Positions 15,543 to 24,900 are shown, counted from the first letter of the stretch. The stretch: DNA of 25,658 bases from Bacteroidota bacterium (GCA_023396415.1 JAEWWJ010000068.1:1-25658), one strand, 5' to 3'. A program made the numbers and translations. The notes: generated by a model from the letters alone, not told the origin.

Positions 15543-17801
15543 ATGACTGTCTTAGATACATATAGCCCTGCTGAACGTTCCGAAATTTTGCTGCGATACC
15601 GCAAATTGATTGACGTTTGGCATACCCGTAAAGATGTTACCGACCGCTGGATGGTGCGGAAGGCTTTTACCTTAGCCGTTGAAGCCCACAAAGATATGCG
15701 ACGCAAATCGGGCGAACCTTATATCTATCATCCGCTCGAGGTGGCAACTATAGCCGCCGGCGAAATAGGCCTTGGACGCACTTCCATCATTTGCGCTTTG
15801 CTGCATGATGTGGTGGAAGATACCGAGTATAAACTGGCCGACATCTCTGCCATGTTTGGCGATCAAATTGCCCGCATCATTGATGGCCTTACCAAAATTG
15901 AAACCATGGTAGAGGATTCGAATGTGGAAAGTTTGCAGGCCGAAAACTTTAGAAAAGTGTTGCTGACTTTGTCCTATGATGTGCGTGTCATTTTGATTAA
16001 ACTCGCTGATAGACTGCACAATATGCGTACTTTAGACGCGATGCCACCGACCAAACAGTGGAAAATAGCCTCTGAAACCACTTACCTTTTTGCCCCTTTG
16101 GCCTACCGTTTGGGGCTGTATGCCATCAAGAGCGAACTCGAAGACCTTGCCCTGAAATATACCGATCCCACCACCTACGAAACCGTGAAACGCAAACTCG
16201 ACGAAAGTCGGGACGAACGCAACAAGATGGTGGCGGAATTTTTGGTTCAAGTGCGCCAATCCATAGACAAAATGGGCATCAAATACCGCATCAGCATTGC
16301 CGAAAAATCGGTGTCCTCCATCTGGGCCAAAATGAAAGAAAAGGAAATTCCATTTACCGATGTCTATGACACCTTTGTGGTGCGCTTTATTGTGGATGTG
16401 GCATCTGCCGATGAAAAAGTAGATTGCTGGCGGGTGTATGCTGCCGTTACCGCGGCTTACAAACCCAACAATGATAAGCTTCGCGATTGGATTTCGCTGC
16501 CCAAAGCCAACGGTTACGAATCCCTTCATGCCACGGTGATGAGCAAAGCCGGAAAGTGGATAGAAATTCAAATACGCTCGGAACGCATGGACGAGGTGGC
16601 CGAGAAAGGCTATGCTGCCTACTGGAAATACAAAGATTCACCCACCAGCGAAAGTGGTTTGGATGAGTGGCTCAATAAGGTGCGCGAGGTGCTCTCGTCG
16701 GAGGATGCCACGGCACTGGAGTTTTTGAATAACTTCCGTCTGAATCTTTTTTCTGACGAAATTTTCGTCTTTACGCTTAAAGGCGAAATGATTTCTTTGC
16801 CCAAGGATTCTACTGCACTCGATTTTGCTTTCAATATTCACACCAGTTTAGGCAGCCGCTGCATTGGTGCCAACGTAAACCATAAATTGGTTCAGCTCAA
16901 CCATCCGCTCAAAACAGGAGACCAGGTCGAAATCATCACCTCTAAGGTGCAGTTTCCCAAGGAAGAATGGTTCGACTTTGTAATCACGGCCAGGGCCAAA
17001 TCGCGACTGCGTGATGCCATTCGTGAACACCGCAAATCATTCAAGGAGGAAGGTCGCGAAAAATTGGAAGCCCTCTTTAAGCAAGTTGGGGTTGATCCAT
17101 CCAAAGCCAATATTTCGCAACTGATTGATGCGGAAGGTCTTAGAGGTTTGGTTGATTTGTATTATTATACAGCTACCGACAAAATTACACTTCCTAAGGT
17201 AAAAGAGGCTTTCAGGGATAAGGCAGGCAGTGGAACGGGCTTTTTTAAGTACCTCATCAGTCCTTTTATGCGACACAAGCCCATCGAAGAGGCCGCACAG
17301 CAAGAGCTTCCTAAAAAAGATGGCCAAAGCGTGAAGGTCAATATCATCGGCGATAAAGTTAACGATTTTGGATATATGGTGGCCACCTGCTGCAATCCGC
17401 TGCCGGGCGATGATGTGATGGCACTTGCTTTCCCGGGCGAACCCATGCAAATACATCGCGTCAACTGCCCCAAAGCCATCAATTTGATGTCGAAATTTGG
17501 CAATAACATCATCAAAGCCAAATGGAAACAAAAAGAAGACATTGTTTTTTTAGCAGGTTTGAAAATCACCGGCATTGATTCTATCGGCTTCATCCATAGG
17601 CTCACCCAAGTAATTTCTGTGCAACTGGGTCTTAACATCAGGAATTTGCAACTCGAAAGCAGCAGTGGGGTAGTGGTCGCCTACCTCACCATTTATGTGC
17701 AAAACTTGAACAGCTTAAAAGAAGTGATTGAACTGCTGCGTAAGATTGAAGGTGTGCGAAAAGTAACCCGCCTCGACCGCATTTCGGAAGCTGAAAATTA
17801 A
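15543..17801 (+). CDS. rel: Long RelA/SpoT homologue, (p)ppGpp hydrolase/synthetase
   Basis: The 752-residue cytoplasmic protein has the full long-RSH layout. Its HD hydrolase (about 25-200) has His63 in YHPLEVA, HDVVEDT at 88-94 with His88-Asp89, and LIKLADRLHNMRTL at 151-164 with Asp156. The synthetase (about 235-365) has DVYDTFVVRFIV, KLRDWISLPKANGYESLHATV (312-332, minus its first residues) and EIQIRSERM with Glu341. It ends with TGS (about 405-467), a conserved-Cys domain (TCCNPLPGDD, 615-624; IHRVNC) and a C-terminal ACT domain (about 665-745). All hydrolase residues I recognise are present. In the synthetase, the usual G-R-x-K motif at the domain start reads I-A-E-K (252-255), and the two histidines of MHxxAExGxAAHW are Asp350 and Tyr360. 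The enzyme is therefore likely a hydrolase, with synthetase activity uncertain. A flavoprotein gene follows 19 bp later. Confidence 0.95.
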   Translation: MTVLDTYSPAERSEILLRYRKLIDVWHTRKDVTDRWMVRKAFTLAVEAHKDMRRKSGEPYIYHPLEVATIAAGEIGLGRTSIICALLHDVVEDTEYKLADISAMFGDQIARIIDGLTKIETMVEDSNVESLQAENFRKVLLTLSYDVRVILIKLADRLHNMRTLDAMPPTKQWKIASETTYLFAPLAYRLGLYAIKSELEDLALKYTDPTTYETVKRKLDESRDERNKMVAEFLVQVRQSIDKMGIKYRISIAEKSVSSIWAKMKEKEIPFTDVYDTFVVRFIVDVASADEKVDCWRVYAAVTAAYKPNNDKLRDWISLPKANGYESLHATVMSKAGKWIEIQIRSERMDEVAEKGYAAYWKYKDSPTSESGLDEWLNKVREVLSSEDATALEFLNNFRLNLFSDEIFVFTLKGEMISLPKDSTALDFAFNIHTSLGSRCIGANVNHKLVQLNHPLKTGDQVEIITSKVQFPKEEWFDFVITARAKSRLRDAIREHRKSFKEEGREKLEALFKQVGVDPSKANISQLIDAEGLRGLVDLYYYTATDKITLPKVKEAFRDKAGSGTGFFKYLISPFMRHKPIEEAAQQELPKKDGQSVKVNIIGDKVNDFGYMVATCCNPLPGDDVMALAFPGEPMQIHRVNCPKAINLMSKFGNNIIKAKWKQKEDIVFLAGLKITGIDSIGFIHRLTQVISVQLGLNIRNLQLESSSGVVVAYLTIYVQNLNSLKEVIELLRKIEGVRKVTRLDRISEAEN

Positions 17802-17820
17802 ACTGTAAGTTGTATTTAAT

Positions 17821-19047
17821 ATGGAGGTCTCACCTTTGAAAGTAGCGGTTATCGGAGGTGGTGCGGCCGGTTTTTTTGCTGCCATCACCGCCAAAGAAAA
17901 GCATCCACATTCCGAAGTTACCATCTTCGAAAAAGCATCCCAGCCCTTAGCAAAAGTCAAAGTTACGGGGGGTGGCCGCTGCAACCTCACCCATGCCGCT
18001 AAATCGGTGGCCGACCTCTGTAAAGGCTATCCCCGCGGAGGCAACAGCCTGAAAAAAATCTTTCACCGCTTCGATCATTTTGCCACCATGCAATGGTTTG
18101 AACAGCATGGACTGCAACTTGTTACCCAGCCCGACGATTGTGTTTTTCCTGCTTCGCAAGATGCCATGTCGGTGGTGAATGTATTGCAATATGAAGCTGC
18201 CAACAAAGGCGTTCGGCTGGTTACAAATGCTAAAGTCATTGGCATTCAGCCAACTGAAAAAGGAATGCTCCTCAGCATCGAAAACAAAAACCAAACTCAA
18301 CTTTTCGACAAGCTGATCGTAACCACCGGTGGTTCGCCGCAGCTTTCGGGCCTGGCATGGCTGCAAAAGCTGGGCCATCAGATCGAAAAGCCGGTGCCTT
18401 CGCTGTTTACTTTCAAAATCCCGAATGATGAGGTAACCCAACTCATGGGCATCGTCGTTGAAGAGGCGGTGGTTTCGCTCAGTGGCACCAAACTACAAGC
18501 CGATGGGCCGCTGCTGATCACCCATTGGGGCATGAGCGGACCGGCGGTGCTGAAGCTCTCAGCTTGGGCGGCACGCCTGCTGAACGAGCATCAATACCAG
18601 TTTAACATTCGGGTGAGCTGGGTAGGAAAACGATCAGAAGCTGAAGTGGGCAATGCGTTTGAAAATATTGTGAATGAACATCCATCCAAGCAGTTGGCCA
18701 ACTTCCGGCCTTTGGGGTTGCCTCAACGGTTGTGGGATTTCTTGCTTAAAAAATGCCACATTTTACCCGAAAAACCTTGGGTCGAGTTGGGGAAACGCCA
18801 AACCAACCAGCTCATTAATGTGCTTACCAACGACACCTATTCCGTGAACGGCAAAACCACTTTTCGTGAAGAATTTGTAACTTGCGGTGGGGTGAGCTTG
18901 CACAGCGTTGACATGAACAGCCTTCAAAGCAAAATCGTCCCCGGACTTTATTTTGCCGGCGAAGTGCTTGATATTGATGGTATCACAGGTGGTTTTAACC
19001 TTCAAGCGGCATGGTCAACGGGCTATGTGGCGGGCTGTTTGGGCTGA
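17821..19047 (+). CDS. HI0933/YhiN-family FAD-dependent oxidoreductase
   Basis: The 408-residue protein has an N-terminal Rossmann dinucleotide motif, VAVIGGGAAGFFAA, with GGGAAG at residues 12-17. The family signature VKVTGGGRCNLTH follows at 46-58. A central substrate-like domain (about 185-340) contains THWGMSGPAVLKLSAWAAR. The C-terminal FAD-binding end is FAGEVLDIDGITGGFNLQAAWSTG (378-401, written here in two parts of the same motif: FAGEVLDIDG, then GGFNLQAAWSTG). Length and motifs match the TIGR00275/HI0933-like flavoproteins (YhiN, BaiN-like), cytosolic enzymes whose natural reaction is mostly unknown. The ATG lies 19 bp after the rel stop on the same strand, so the two are probably co-transcribed, though no functional link is evident. 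It ends 35 bp from the convergent adaptor gene. Confidence 0.93.
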   Translation: MEVSPLKVAVIGGGAAGFFAAITAKEKHPHSEVTIFEKASQPLAKVKVTGGGRCNLTHAAKSVADLCKGYPRGGNSLKKIFHRFDHFATMQWFEQHGLQLVTQPDDCVFPASQDAMSVVNVLQYEAANKGVRLVTNAKVIGIQPTEKGMLLSIENKNQTQLFDKLIVTTGGSPQLSGLAWLQKLGHQIEKPVPSLFTFKIPNDEVTQLMGIVVEEAVVSLSGTKLQADGPLLITHWGMSGPAVLKLSAWAARLLNEHQYQFNIRVSWVGKRSEAEVGNAFENIVNEHPSKQLANFRPLGLPQRLWDFLLKKCHILPEKPWVELGKRQTNQLINVLTNDTYSVNGKTTFREEFVTCGGVSLHSVDMNSLQSKIVPGLYFAGEVLDIDGITGGFNLQAAWSTGYVAGCLG

Positions 19048-19082
19048 ATGACGTTTTAAACGCGATTTCAACTTTTCTTCAC

Positions 19083-20240
19083 TCACTCCTCGGGTTGTAC
19101 CAATTGAAAAACTCCTTTGGATAGAAAACGGCTGTTGGAGGGTAGGGATTCTACAAAACGAACTGCGCGAAGGCCAAACAAAGCCTGTCCGGGCAACACT
19201 TCTGTTTTTTTGAACCGATAGCCTTCGGCATTTTCTTGGTCCAAGCGCAAAGCAAAAAAGCGACCATCGTTCTCCGAAATAGCATCTTCAGGTAAGGCGG
19301 TCACCTGAAATTCATTGATAGCGATTTCAACATTCACGAACATTCCAGCTCGAAGGCCCTCGGGCACAGGCGAAATTTCGGCCAACACTTCAACGCTTCG
19401 TTTGGCGGGGTCAACCTCCGGACTGAATGACCGAATCACTGCTTGGTGCTCCTGCGGGTTGTTGTCTAAAAACCGGAAATACACCGGCTGTCCGGCTTGC
19501 AGTTGGGTGAAATTTTTTTCAAACACTTCTACATACAAAAGCAATTGACTGCTGTTGATCAGCTCAAGTGCGGTCATTTCGTCTGTAAGCCATTGGCCTC
19601 TATTGATTTGCAATGCGGTTACCGATCCTGCAAATGGAGCTTTCAGCACAATTTTAGCTGTTAAACGACCTTCCATCACCTCTTCGGGATTGAGCTGGAG
19701 CAGCATGATTTTTTCTTTCAGCGCAGCCCTCAGCGCCATTGCTGAAAGGTATTCGGCTTTTGCATTTTGCAACTCTTTGGCCGAACTGATGTTTTGTGCC
19801 GCCAGCTCTTCTTGTCTTTTGTAATTCTGTTCGAGATTGGCTGCACGGGCAGAGGCCTCGATATAGGATTGCTGAATGGCGAGAAACTCAGGATTTTCAA
19901 TACTCAGCAAACGATCGCCTTTGTTGACTTTGCTGCCGTTATGCACGAAAATTTCGGAAACTTTACCTCCAAAAAAACTTCCGATTTTCATCCTGTTTTG
20001 CCGCGGAACATCCACAATTCCGGTAGCAGCAACACGTGCTTGAAATAGGGTGTCGATGGGAGCAATGAGCTGCATCTGGGCGGCTTCAAACTGGTTTTTT
20101 TGAAGGGTAACAAAGTCTTGGCTTTCTGCTAATACATCAACTTCTTGTTGGGAATTTGAGGTGCCGCAAGAAAACACAATTTGCAGCATTACCAGCAGTA
20201 GCAAGGGTTTTATCGTGTTAAGAAGGATTCTTTTTCTCAT
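19083..20240 (-). CDS. CusB/CzcB-type RND efflux periplasmic adaptor (lipoprotein)
   Basis: From the ATG at 20240 the protein has 385 residues and begins with a lipoprotein signal (MRKRILLNT..., core LLLLVMLQIVFSC with Cys25 as the likely lipidated residue). An in-frame ATG at 20279, 3 bp after the pump stop, would add 13 polar residues and is less likely. The first lipoyl half is GGKVSEIFVHNGSKVNKGD, then a coiled-coil hairpin (about 95-160). The second lipoyl half is LKAPFAGSVTALQINRGQW. The beta-barrel and membrane-proximal domains contain YVEVFEKNFTQL, VDPAKRSVEVLAE and GLRAGMFVNVEI. It links an inner-membrane RND pump to an outer-membrane channel, here encoded immediately upstream in one gene. 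Substrate is probably a heavy-metal cation, judged from the pump class. No Met- or His-rich metal-binding tail is seen. Confidence 0.92.
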   Translation of the reverse strand: MRKRILLNTIKPLLLLVMLQIVFSCGTSNSQQEVDVLAESQDFVTLQKNQFEAAQMQLIAPIDTLFQARVAATGIVDVPRQNRMKIGSFFGGKVSEIFVHNGSKVNKGDRLLSIENPEFLAIQQSYIEASARAANLEQNYKRQEELAAQNISSAKELQNAKAEYLSAMALRAALKEKIMLLQLNPEEVMEGRLTAKIVLKAPFAGSVTALQINRGQWLTDEMTALELINSSQLLLYVEVFEKNFTQLQAGQPVYFRFLDNNPQEHQAVIRSFSPEVDPAKRSVEVLAEISPVPEGLRAGMFVNVEIAINEFQVTALPEDAISENDGRFFALRLDQENAEGYRFKKTEVLPGQALFGLRAVRFVESLPSNSRFLSKGVFQLVQPEE

Positions 20241-20282
20241 GTTTTTGTTTCGATTTTTGGATGATGGGTTGGTTCTCATTTT

Positions 20283-23200
20283 TTATTCTAAACCAAAGCT
20301 GTTGATGTTGATCACCAGCAGATTGTAATCGCGCAAGGCGTCGAGTGCGTCTATTTCCGACTTGATGATCTGGTCGAGAAGCAAGAAATACGACATGCTG
20401 TTGATTTCGCCCAAGGCGAAGGCTTTGTCGGCAGTTTTTTTAAGCTCAACCTGAAGGGCATTGCCTTGATTTTGATAATACTGCCAGCGCAATTGGGCCG
20501 ATTCAAAGGCGAGTTTTAAGCCGGTGAAACGACTCTTGAGCAGCAGAAGTTGATGCTCACGGCTGTTTTGAAGGGCTTCGGTCTGCAGTTTGTGGCTTCG
20601 GATGCCGGCTTGTTTTGATGGCAGCCACAAGGGCAGGGCCAACCCGACTTCAAAGCCGTTGTAACGTTTGTTGTCAATGGCATTGTTGGTACCCAGAAAA
20701 TACCCCAAACTCAAGTCGGGATACACTTTTAGTTTTTCTACCTTGAGGTTTTGTTGCAATAGACTTTCGTCTATTTGCGACCATTGCCGCACCACCTCCC
20801 ATGCCTGAAAGCCAGTGTCAAGTGCAAGCGGAGCAAAATTGTTGGCATCCACAGTAAAATCCTCTTGGGTTTGCATCGCGCTTTGCAATTGAAGCAGCGC
20901 TTCTTGGTAATTGTTTTGCACTTCTTTCAGCAGCAGCCGGTTTTGTTGCTGTCGCGATTGTGCTGTCAGCAGCTCTAATTTGTTGCTTCCACCTGCGGTA
21001 AAATTCTTTTCTTGTGCTATGGCAAAAGCAGTGAGACTGCTGTCTAAGCGCGTGATTTGATCCTTCAGTTTGGCATAATACAACAGGTTCTGGTAGTGGA
21101 TACCCACCTCGCGTCGGAGATCGTTTTTAACCAACTCCAACCGCAACAAGGCTTTTTGATAGGCCAATCGCGCTTGCTTGTGTTGGGCAAAATACAGCCC
21201 GGGAAAACTGAACGATTGTTCAACACCCCAAACCTTGAGGGGAAGATCATTTTCGGCAAGGTTGTTCTCATCAAAGTTGTAATAGACCCTTGTTTTTTCA
21301 GGATCGAAGGCTTGCCGTATAAGCAACTTATCGGCTTGGGTTTCTAATTCTGCTGCACGCAACATTTGGTTGTTGGCAAATGCTTTTTCAATGGCCTGAT
21401 CCATGGTCAGCGATTGCGCTTGGGTGGTTGTGCCTACACCAAAGAGCATCAAAACAAGCATTGTGATCTTTCCGTTGGCACGCAAAGCTTTCTTTCTCGA
21501 CCTGCTTTCAAACAAAAAGTATAGCACCGGCAGCACGATCAAAGTGAGCAGCGTGGCAGTGATCAATCCGCCAATGACCACCGTAGCCAGCGGACGTTGA
21601 ACCTCAGCACCTGCCGAGGTAGAAATGGCCATAGGCAAGAAACCCAAGGCTGCCGCCGATGCCGTGAGCAACACCGGTCGTAGTCTTTCTTTTGTCCCTT
21701 TAATGATCATGGCTTGCAAATCACCTACACCGTTTTTGCCGAGCTCTTTGAAATGCTCAATCAGCACAATGCCGTTGAGCACTGCAATGCCAAACAGCGC
21801 GATAAAGCCAATTCCCGCAGAAATGCTGAAGGGCAACCCACGCATCCAGAGTAAAACGATTCCTCCGACGGCCGAAAGGGGGATGGCGGTGTAAACCATC
21901 AGTGCCTCACGAAACGATCCAAAAGCGAGATGGAGTAGGGTAAAAATCAGCAGCAAAGCAACCGGAACGGCGATAAGTAGCCGCTGTCGTGCCCGTTCGA
22001 GGTTTTCAAATTGACCGCCATAATCAATGGAATAACCCGAAGGGAGATCAATGTTTTTGTTGATGATCTGCTGAACATCTTTTACAACCGATTCCATGTC
22101 GCGGTTACGCACATTCACGCCAACCACCACGCGGCGGTGGGTATTGTCGCGCGAAACCTTGGCCGGCCCTTTGGTCATGCTCACTTCGGCCACCTCACTG
22201 ATGGGAATTTGTCGCCCATCGGGAAGGGTCACCAATGCTTGTCGCAGATGTTGTATGTCGCTGCGATGCTCCTTGCCATAACGCACCATCAGGTCGAAAC
22301 GTTTTTCGCCTTCAAAGATTTCACCAGCTTTATAGCCAGCAAAACCCATTGAAATCACACGATTTACTTCGTCAACGCTGAGGCCGTAAAGGGCCAGCTT
22401 GGAGCGGTTGTAAACGACAGTCATTTCGGGTAAGCCCGCCGTTTTTTCCACCACCACATCCGACGCGCCTTCAACGCCTTCAATCAATCCCTTGATTCTT
22501 AATGCGATGCTATTGAGTTTTTCCAAATCTTCGCCAAATATTTTGATGGCCACATCGGCACGGGTTCCGGTGATCAGCTCATTAAAACGCATCTCTATGG
22601 GTTGGGTGAACTCATAATCAATGCCCGGAATAATCAACAGTGCTTCTTTGAATTTGTCGGCCAGCTCGTCCTTAGAGGAAGCCGTAACCCATTCTTTTTT
22701 AGGCTTTAAGGTGATGATGATGTCGCTTTCTTCCATTGACATGGGATCGGTGGGCACTTCGGCGGCACCGATGCGGCTCACCACCTGGTCCACTTCGGGA
22801 AAGCCTTTGAGGATGGTTTCTATTTTTGTGGTTAAGGCAATGGTTTCGCTCAGCGAGGTGCCCGACCTGAAAACGGGCTGGATCACAAAGTCGCCTTCAT
22901 CGAGGGTAGGGATAAACTCACCTCCCATACGACTGAAAATGAACGCGCTGCCAAGCAACAAGCCCACAGCCAAACCCAAAATTGTTCTTTTATGACCCAA
23001 AGCCCACAGCAAGCTGGGTTCGTAGGCCCTGTTCAGCCACTCGAAAAGGCGGGAGGTGATGTTGCGCTTTTCTTCGCGCGGCTTGAGAAACATGGACGAA
23101 ACAACAGGCACATAGGTAAAGCCAAGAATCATGGTGCCCAGCAAGGCGAACGAAAACACCTGTGCCATTGGTCGGAACATCTTGCCTTCGTAGCCCGTGA

Positions 23201-24608
23201 GCGTTAAAATGGGAATGAAAACAAGGATGATAATCAACTGTCCGAAAAGGGCCGAGCGGGTCAGTTTTTTTGTTCCTTCGAAGGTGATTGTGTCAATGCG
23301 TTTCATCCGGTTGATGGGGTCTAACTGCATCAATTCCTTGCTGTTACGACTGATCTGAAAGGCGATATATTCAACAATAATAACCGCGCCGTCAATAATA
23401 ATTCCAAAGTCAATGGCGCCAAGGCTCATCAAATTGGCATCAATACCAAATACATACATCATCGAAAGGGCAAAAAGCAAGCTCAGCGGAATGACCGAGG
23501 CAATGACCAAACCCGAGCGGATGTTGCCCAAGAGCAGCACCACCACAAAAATAACGATGAGGCAGCCCAGGATGAGGTTTTCGGCAATGGTGGCGGTAGT
23601 TTTTTTGATGAGGGCGCTGCGTTCGAGGAAGCCATTGATGTGGATGCCCTCGGGCAAATTGTCAGAAATTTGGGCTACTCTTTCTTTGACGTCGTTGATC
23701 ACTTGGTTGGAGTTGGCATCCTTGAGCATCATCACCTGACCCAGCACCTTTTCGCCTTCGCCATTGGCGGTGATGGCCCCAAAACGTGTGGCACTGCCCA
23801 TATGAACTTCACCTACATCGCTGATTTTGATAATGGTACCTTGGTGGTTGCTGACCACAATCTGTTTCAATTCGTCAAGGTTTGCTATCAAACCATCGCT
23901 CCTGATATAATAGGTCTGGTTCGATTTTTCGATATAACCGCCGCCCACCAGGCCGTTGTTGCTTTCGAGGGCTGCATACACTTCTTCAATGGAAACGTTC
24001 ATGGCTTTGAGCCGGTTAGGATCGAGTTCCACCACGTATTGCTTCAAATAACCTCCCCAAGTGTTCACTTCGACCACGCCAGGGATGCCCGAAAGTTGTC
24101 GTTTAACAGTCCAATCCTGGATGGTGCGTAAATCGGAAATGCTGTATTGGTCGGCATGTGCTGAATCTACCTCAATCACATACTGATAAATTTCGCCCAA
24201 ACCCGTTGAAATCGGTCCCATGAAAGGCGTGCCGAAACCTTCCGGAATGTTTTCCATGGCCGTTTGCAGTCGCTCAGCGATGAGTTGTCGCGGCAGATAG
24301 GTGCCGATGGCATCTTCAAAAACAAGGGTAACCACCGAAAGGCCAAATTTGGAAATGGACCGAATCTCTATCAATCCGGGGAGGTTGGCCATCTCTAATT
24401 CAACAGGATAGGTTAGAAAGCGCTCCACATCTAAGGTAGAAAGGTTGCGCGAGGTGGTGATGACCTGAACCTGGTTGTTGGTCACATCGGGAACCGCACC
24501 GATAGGGATATTGAGCATGGCAAACAAGCCGAAGCCGGCCATTGTAGCAGTAGCCAACAACACAATGAGTTTGTTTTGAAGACTCGATGCAATAAGGTTG
24601 TTTATCAT
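20283..24608 (-). CDS. CusA/CzcA heavy-metal RND pump fused to TolC-like outer-membrane channel
   Basis: The 1441-residue protein is an RND pump (1-1038) followed in frame by an outer-membrane efflux protein (1066-1441). Pump features include the first helix with IPIGAVPDVTNNQVQV after it, and a fourth-helix motif AIDFGIIIDGAVIIVEY with Asp400, Asp406 and Glu413, typical of heavy-metal RND proton relays. Periplasmic loops include PTDPMSMEESDI and GTRADVAIKIFG, and the last helices follow IALFGIAVLNGIVLIEHFKE. The fourth-helix acidic triad assigns it to the metal-cation class; Cu, Ag, Zn, Co or Cd cannot be separated. A short basic linker (SRSRKK) is followed by a signal-peptide-like segment (1047-1065, KITMLVLMLFGVGTTTQAQ). 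Two TolC-type helical repeats (OEP domain) come next, starting SLTMDQAIEKAFANNQML. The adaptor gene follows after 3-42 bp. Confidence 0.94.
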   Translation of the reverse strand: MINNLIASSLQNKLIVLLATATMAGFGLFAMLNIPIGAVPDVTNNQVQVITTSRNLSTLDVERFLTYPVELEMANLPGLIEIRSISKFGLSVVTLVFEDAIGTYLPRQLIAERLQTAMENIPEGFGTPFMGPISTGLGEIYQYVIEVDSAHADQYSISDLRTIQDWTVKRQLSGIPGVVEVNTWGGYLKQYVVELDPNRLKAMNVSIEEVYAALESNNGLVGGGYIEKSNQTYYIRSDGLIANLDELKQIVVSNHQGTIIKISDVGEVHMGSATRFGAITANGEGEKVLGQVMMLKDANSNQVINDVKERVAQISDNLPEGIHINGFLERSALIKKTTATIAENLILGCLIVIFVVVLLLGNIRSGLVIASVIPLSLLFALSMMYVFGIDANLMSLGAIDFGIIIDGAVIIVEYIAFQISRNSKELMQLDPINRMKRIDTITFEGTKKLTRSALFGQLIIILVFIPILTLTGYEGKMFRPMAQVFSFALLGTMILGFTYVPVVSSMFLKPREEKRNITSRLFEWLNRAYEPSLLWALGHKRTILGLAVGLLLGSAFIFSRMGGEFIPTLDEGDFVIQPVFRSGTSLSETIALTTKIETILKGFPEVDQVVSRIGAAEVPTDPMSMEESDIIITLKPKKEWVTASSKDELADKFKEALLIIPGIDYEFTQPIEMRFNELITGTRADVAIKIFGEDLEKLNSIALRIKGLIEGVEGASDVVVEKTAGLPEMTVVYNRSKLALYGLSVDEVNRVISMGFAGYKAGEIFEGEKRFDLMVRYGKEHRSDIQHLRQALVTLPDGRQIPISEVAEVSMTKGPAKVSRDNTHRRVVVGVNVRNRDMESVVKDVQQIINKNIDLPSGYSIDYGGQFENLERARQRLLIAVPVALLLIFTLLHLAFGSFREALMVYTAIPLSAVGGIVLLWMRGLPFSISAGIGFIALFGIAVLNGIVLIEHFKELGKNGVGDLQAMIIKGTKERLRPVLLTASAAALGFLPMAISTSAGAEVQRPLATVVIGGLITATLLTLIVLPVLYFLFESRSRKKALRANGKITMLVLMLFGVGTTTQAQSLTMDQAIEKAFANNQMLRAAELETQADKLLIRQAFDPEKTRVYYNFDENNLAENDLPLKVWGVEQSFSFPGLYFAQHKQARLAYQKALLRLELVKNDLRREVGIHYQNLLYYAKLKDQITRLDSSLTAFAIAQEKNFTAGGSNKLELLTAQSRQQQNRLLLKEVQNNYQEALLQLQSAMQTQEDFTVDANNFAPLALDTGFQAWEVVRQWSQIDESLLQQNLKVEKLKVYPDLSLGYFLGTNNAIDNKRYNGFEVGLALPLWLPSKQAGIRSHKLQTEALQNSREHQLLLLKSRFTGLKLAFESAQLRWQYYQNQGNALQVELKKTADKAFALGEINSMSYFLLLDQIIKSEIDALDALRDYNLLVININSFGLE

Positions 24609-24758
24609 TTGGTTTGATATTTGATAAAATGCCTATGAATCAATGAGATGAAATATTTTCACTTTTCTTTTGATTTTGAGCCATAAAAGTAGTGTTTTTT
24701 TATTAAGGGTAATGGAGAGATGGTATGAGGCAATCAACATTGTTCGCAAAACAAAAAA

Positions 24759-24786
24759 CAAAGAACAAAGAACAAAGAACAAAGAA
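24759..24786. repeat. Heptamer tandem repeat, four copies of CAAAGAA
   Basis: Four perfect adjacent copies of CAAAGAA occupy 24759-24786, with a further C and degenerate A-rich sequence upstream. It lies about 150 bp upstream of the pump gene start. A repeat of this kind can change length by slippage; whether it affects expression is unknown. Confidence 0.9.
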
Positions 24787-24849
24787 CGTTCCCTTGAATC
24801 CTCCCACTAAATTATCGTAACTAAAAACGCAATAAAATAAACAATGCAA

Positions 24850-24866
24850 CGACCCCAGCGGGGTCG
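24850..24866. repeat. GC-rich palindrome, copy 1 (CGACCCC-AGC-GGGGTCG)
   Basis: Perfect 7-bp arms CGACCCC and GGGGTCG around an AGC loop, followed by AATGTT. A second identical copy starts 51 bp further on. The form recalls REP-like extragenic palindromes. Confidence 0.85.
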
Positions 24867-24900
24867 AATGTTTCTAACCGAAACAAACAAAAAGTCACCT

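Noticed and set aside
16032..16571. 179-residue minus-strand frame opposite rel
   Set aside because: Shadow of the synthetase-coding region; no signal, motif or promoter.
19048..19082. Bidirectional terminator between the flavoprotein and adaptor genes
   Set aside because: Only a short AT-rich CGTTTTAAACG near-palindrome with no adequate stem or U tract.
23640..24131. 163-residue plus-strand frame opposite the RND pump
   Set aside because: Antisense shadow of the pump gene; His/Phe-rich translation with no recognisable domain.
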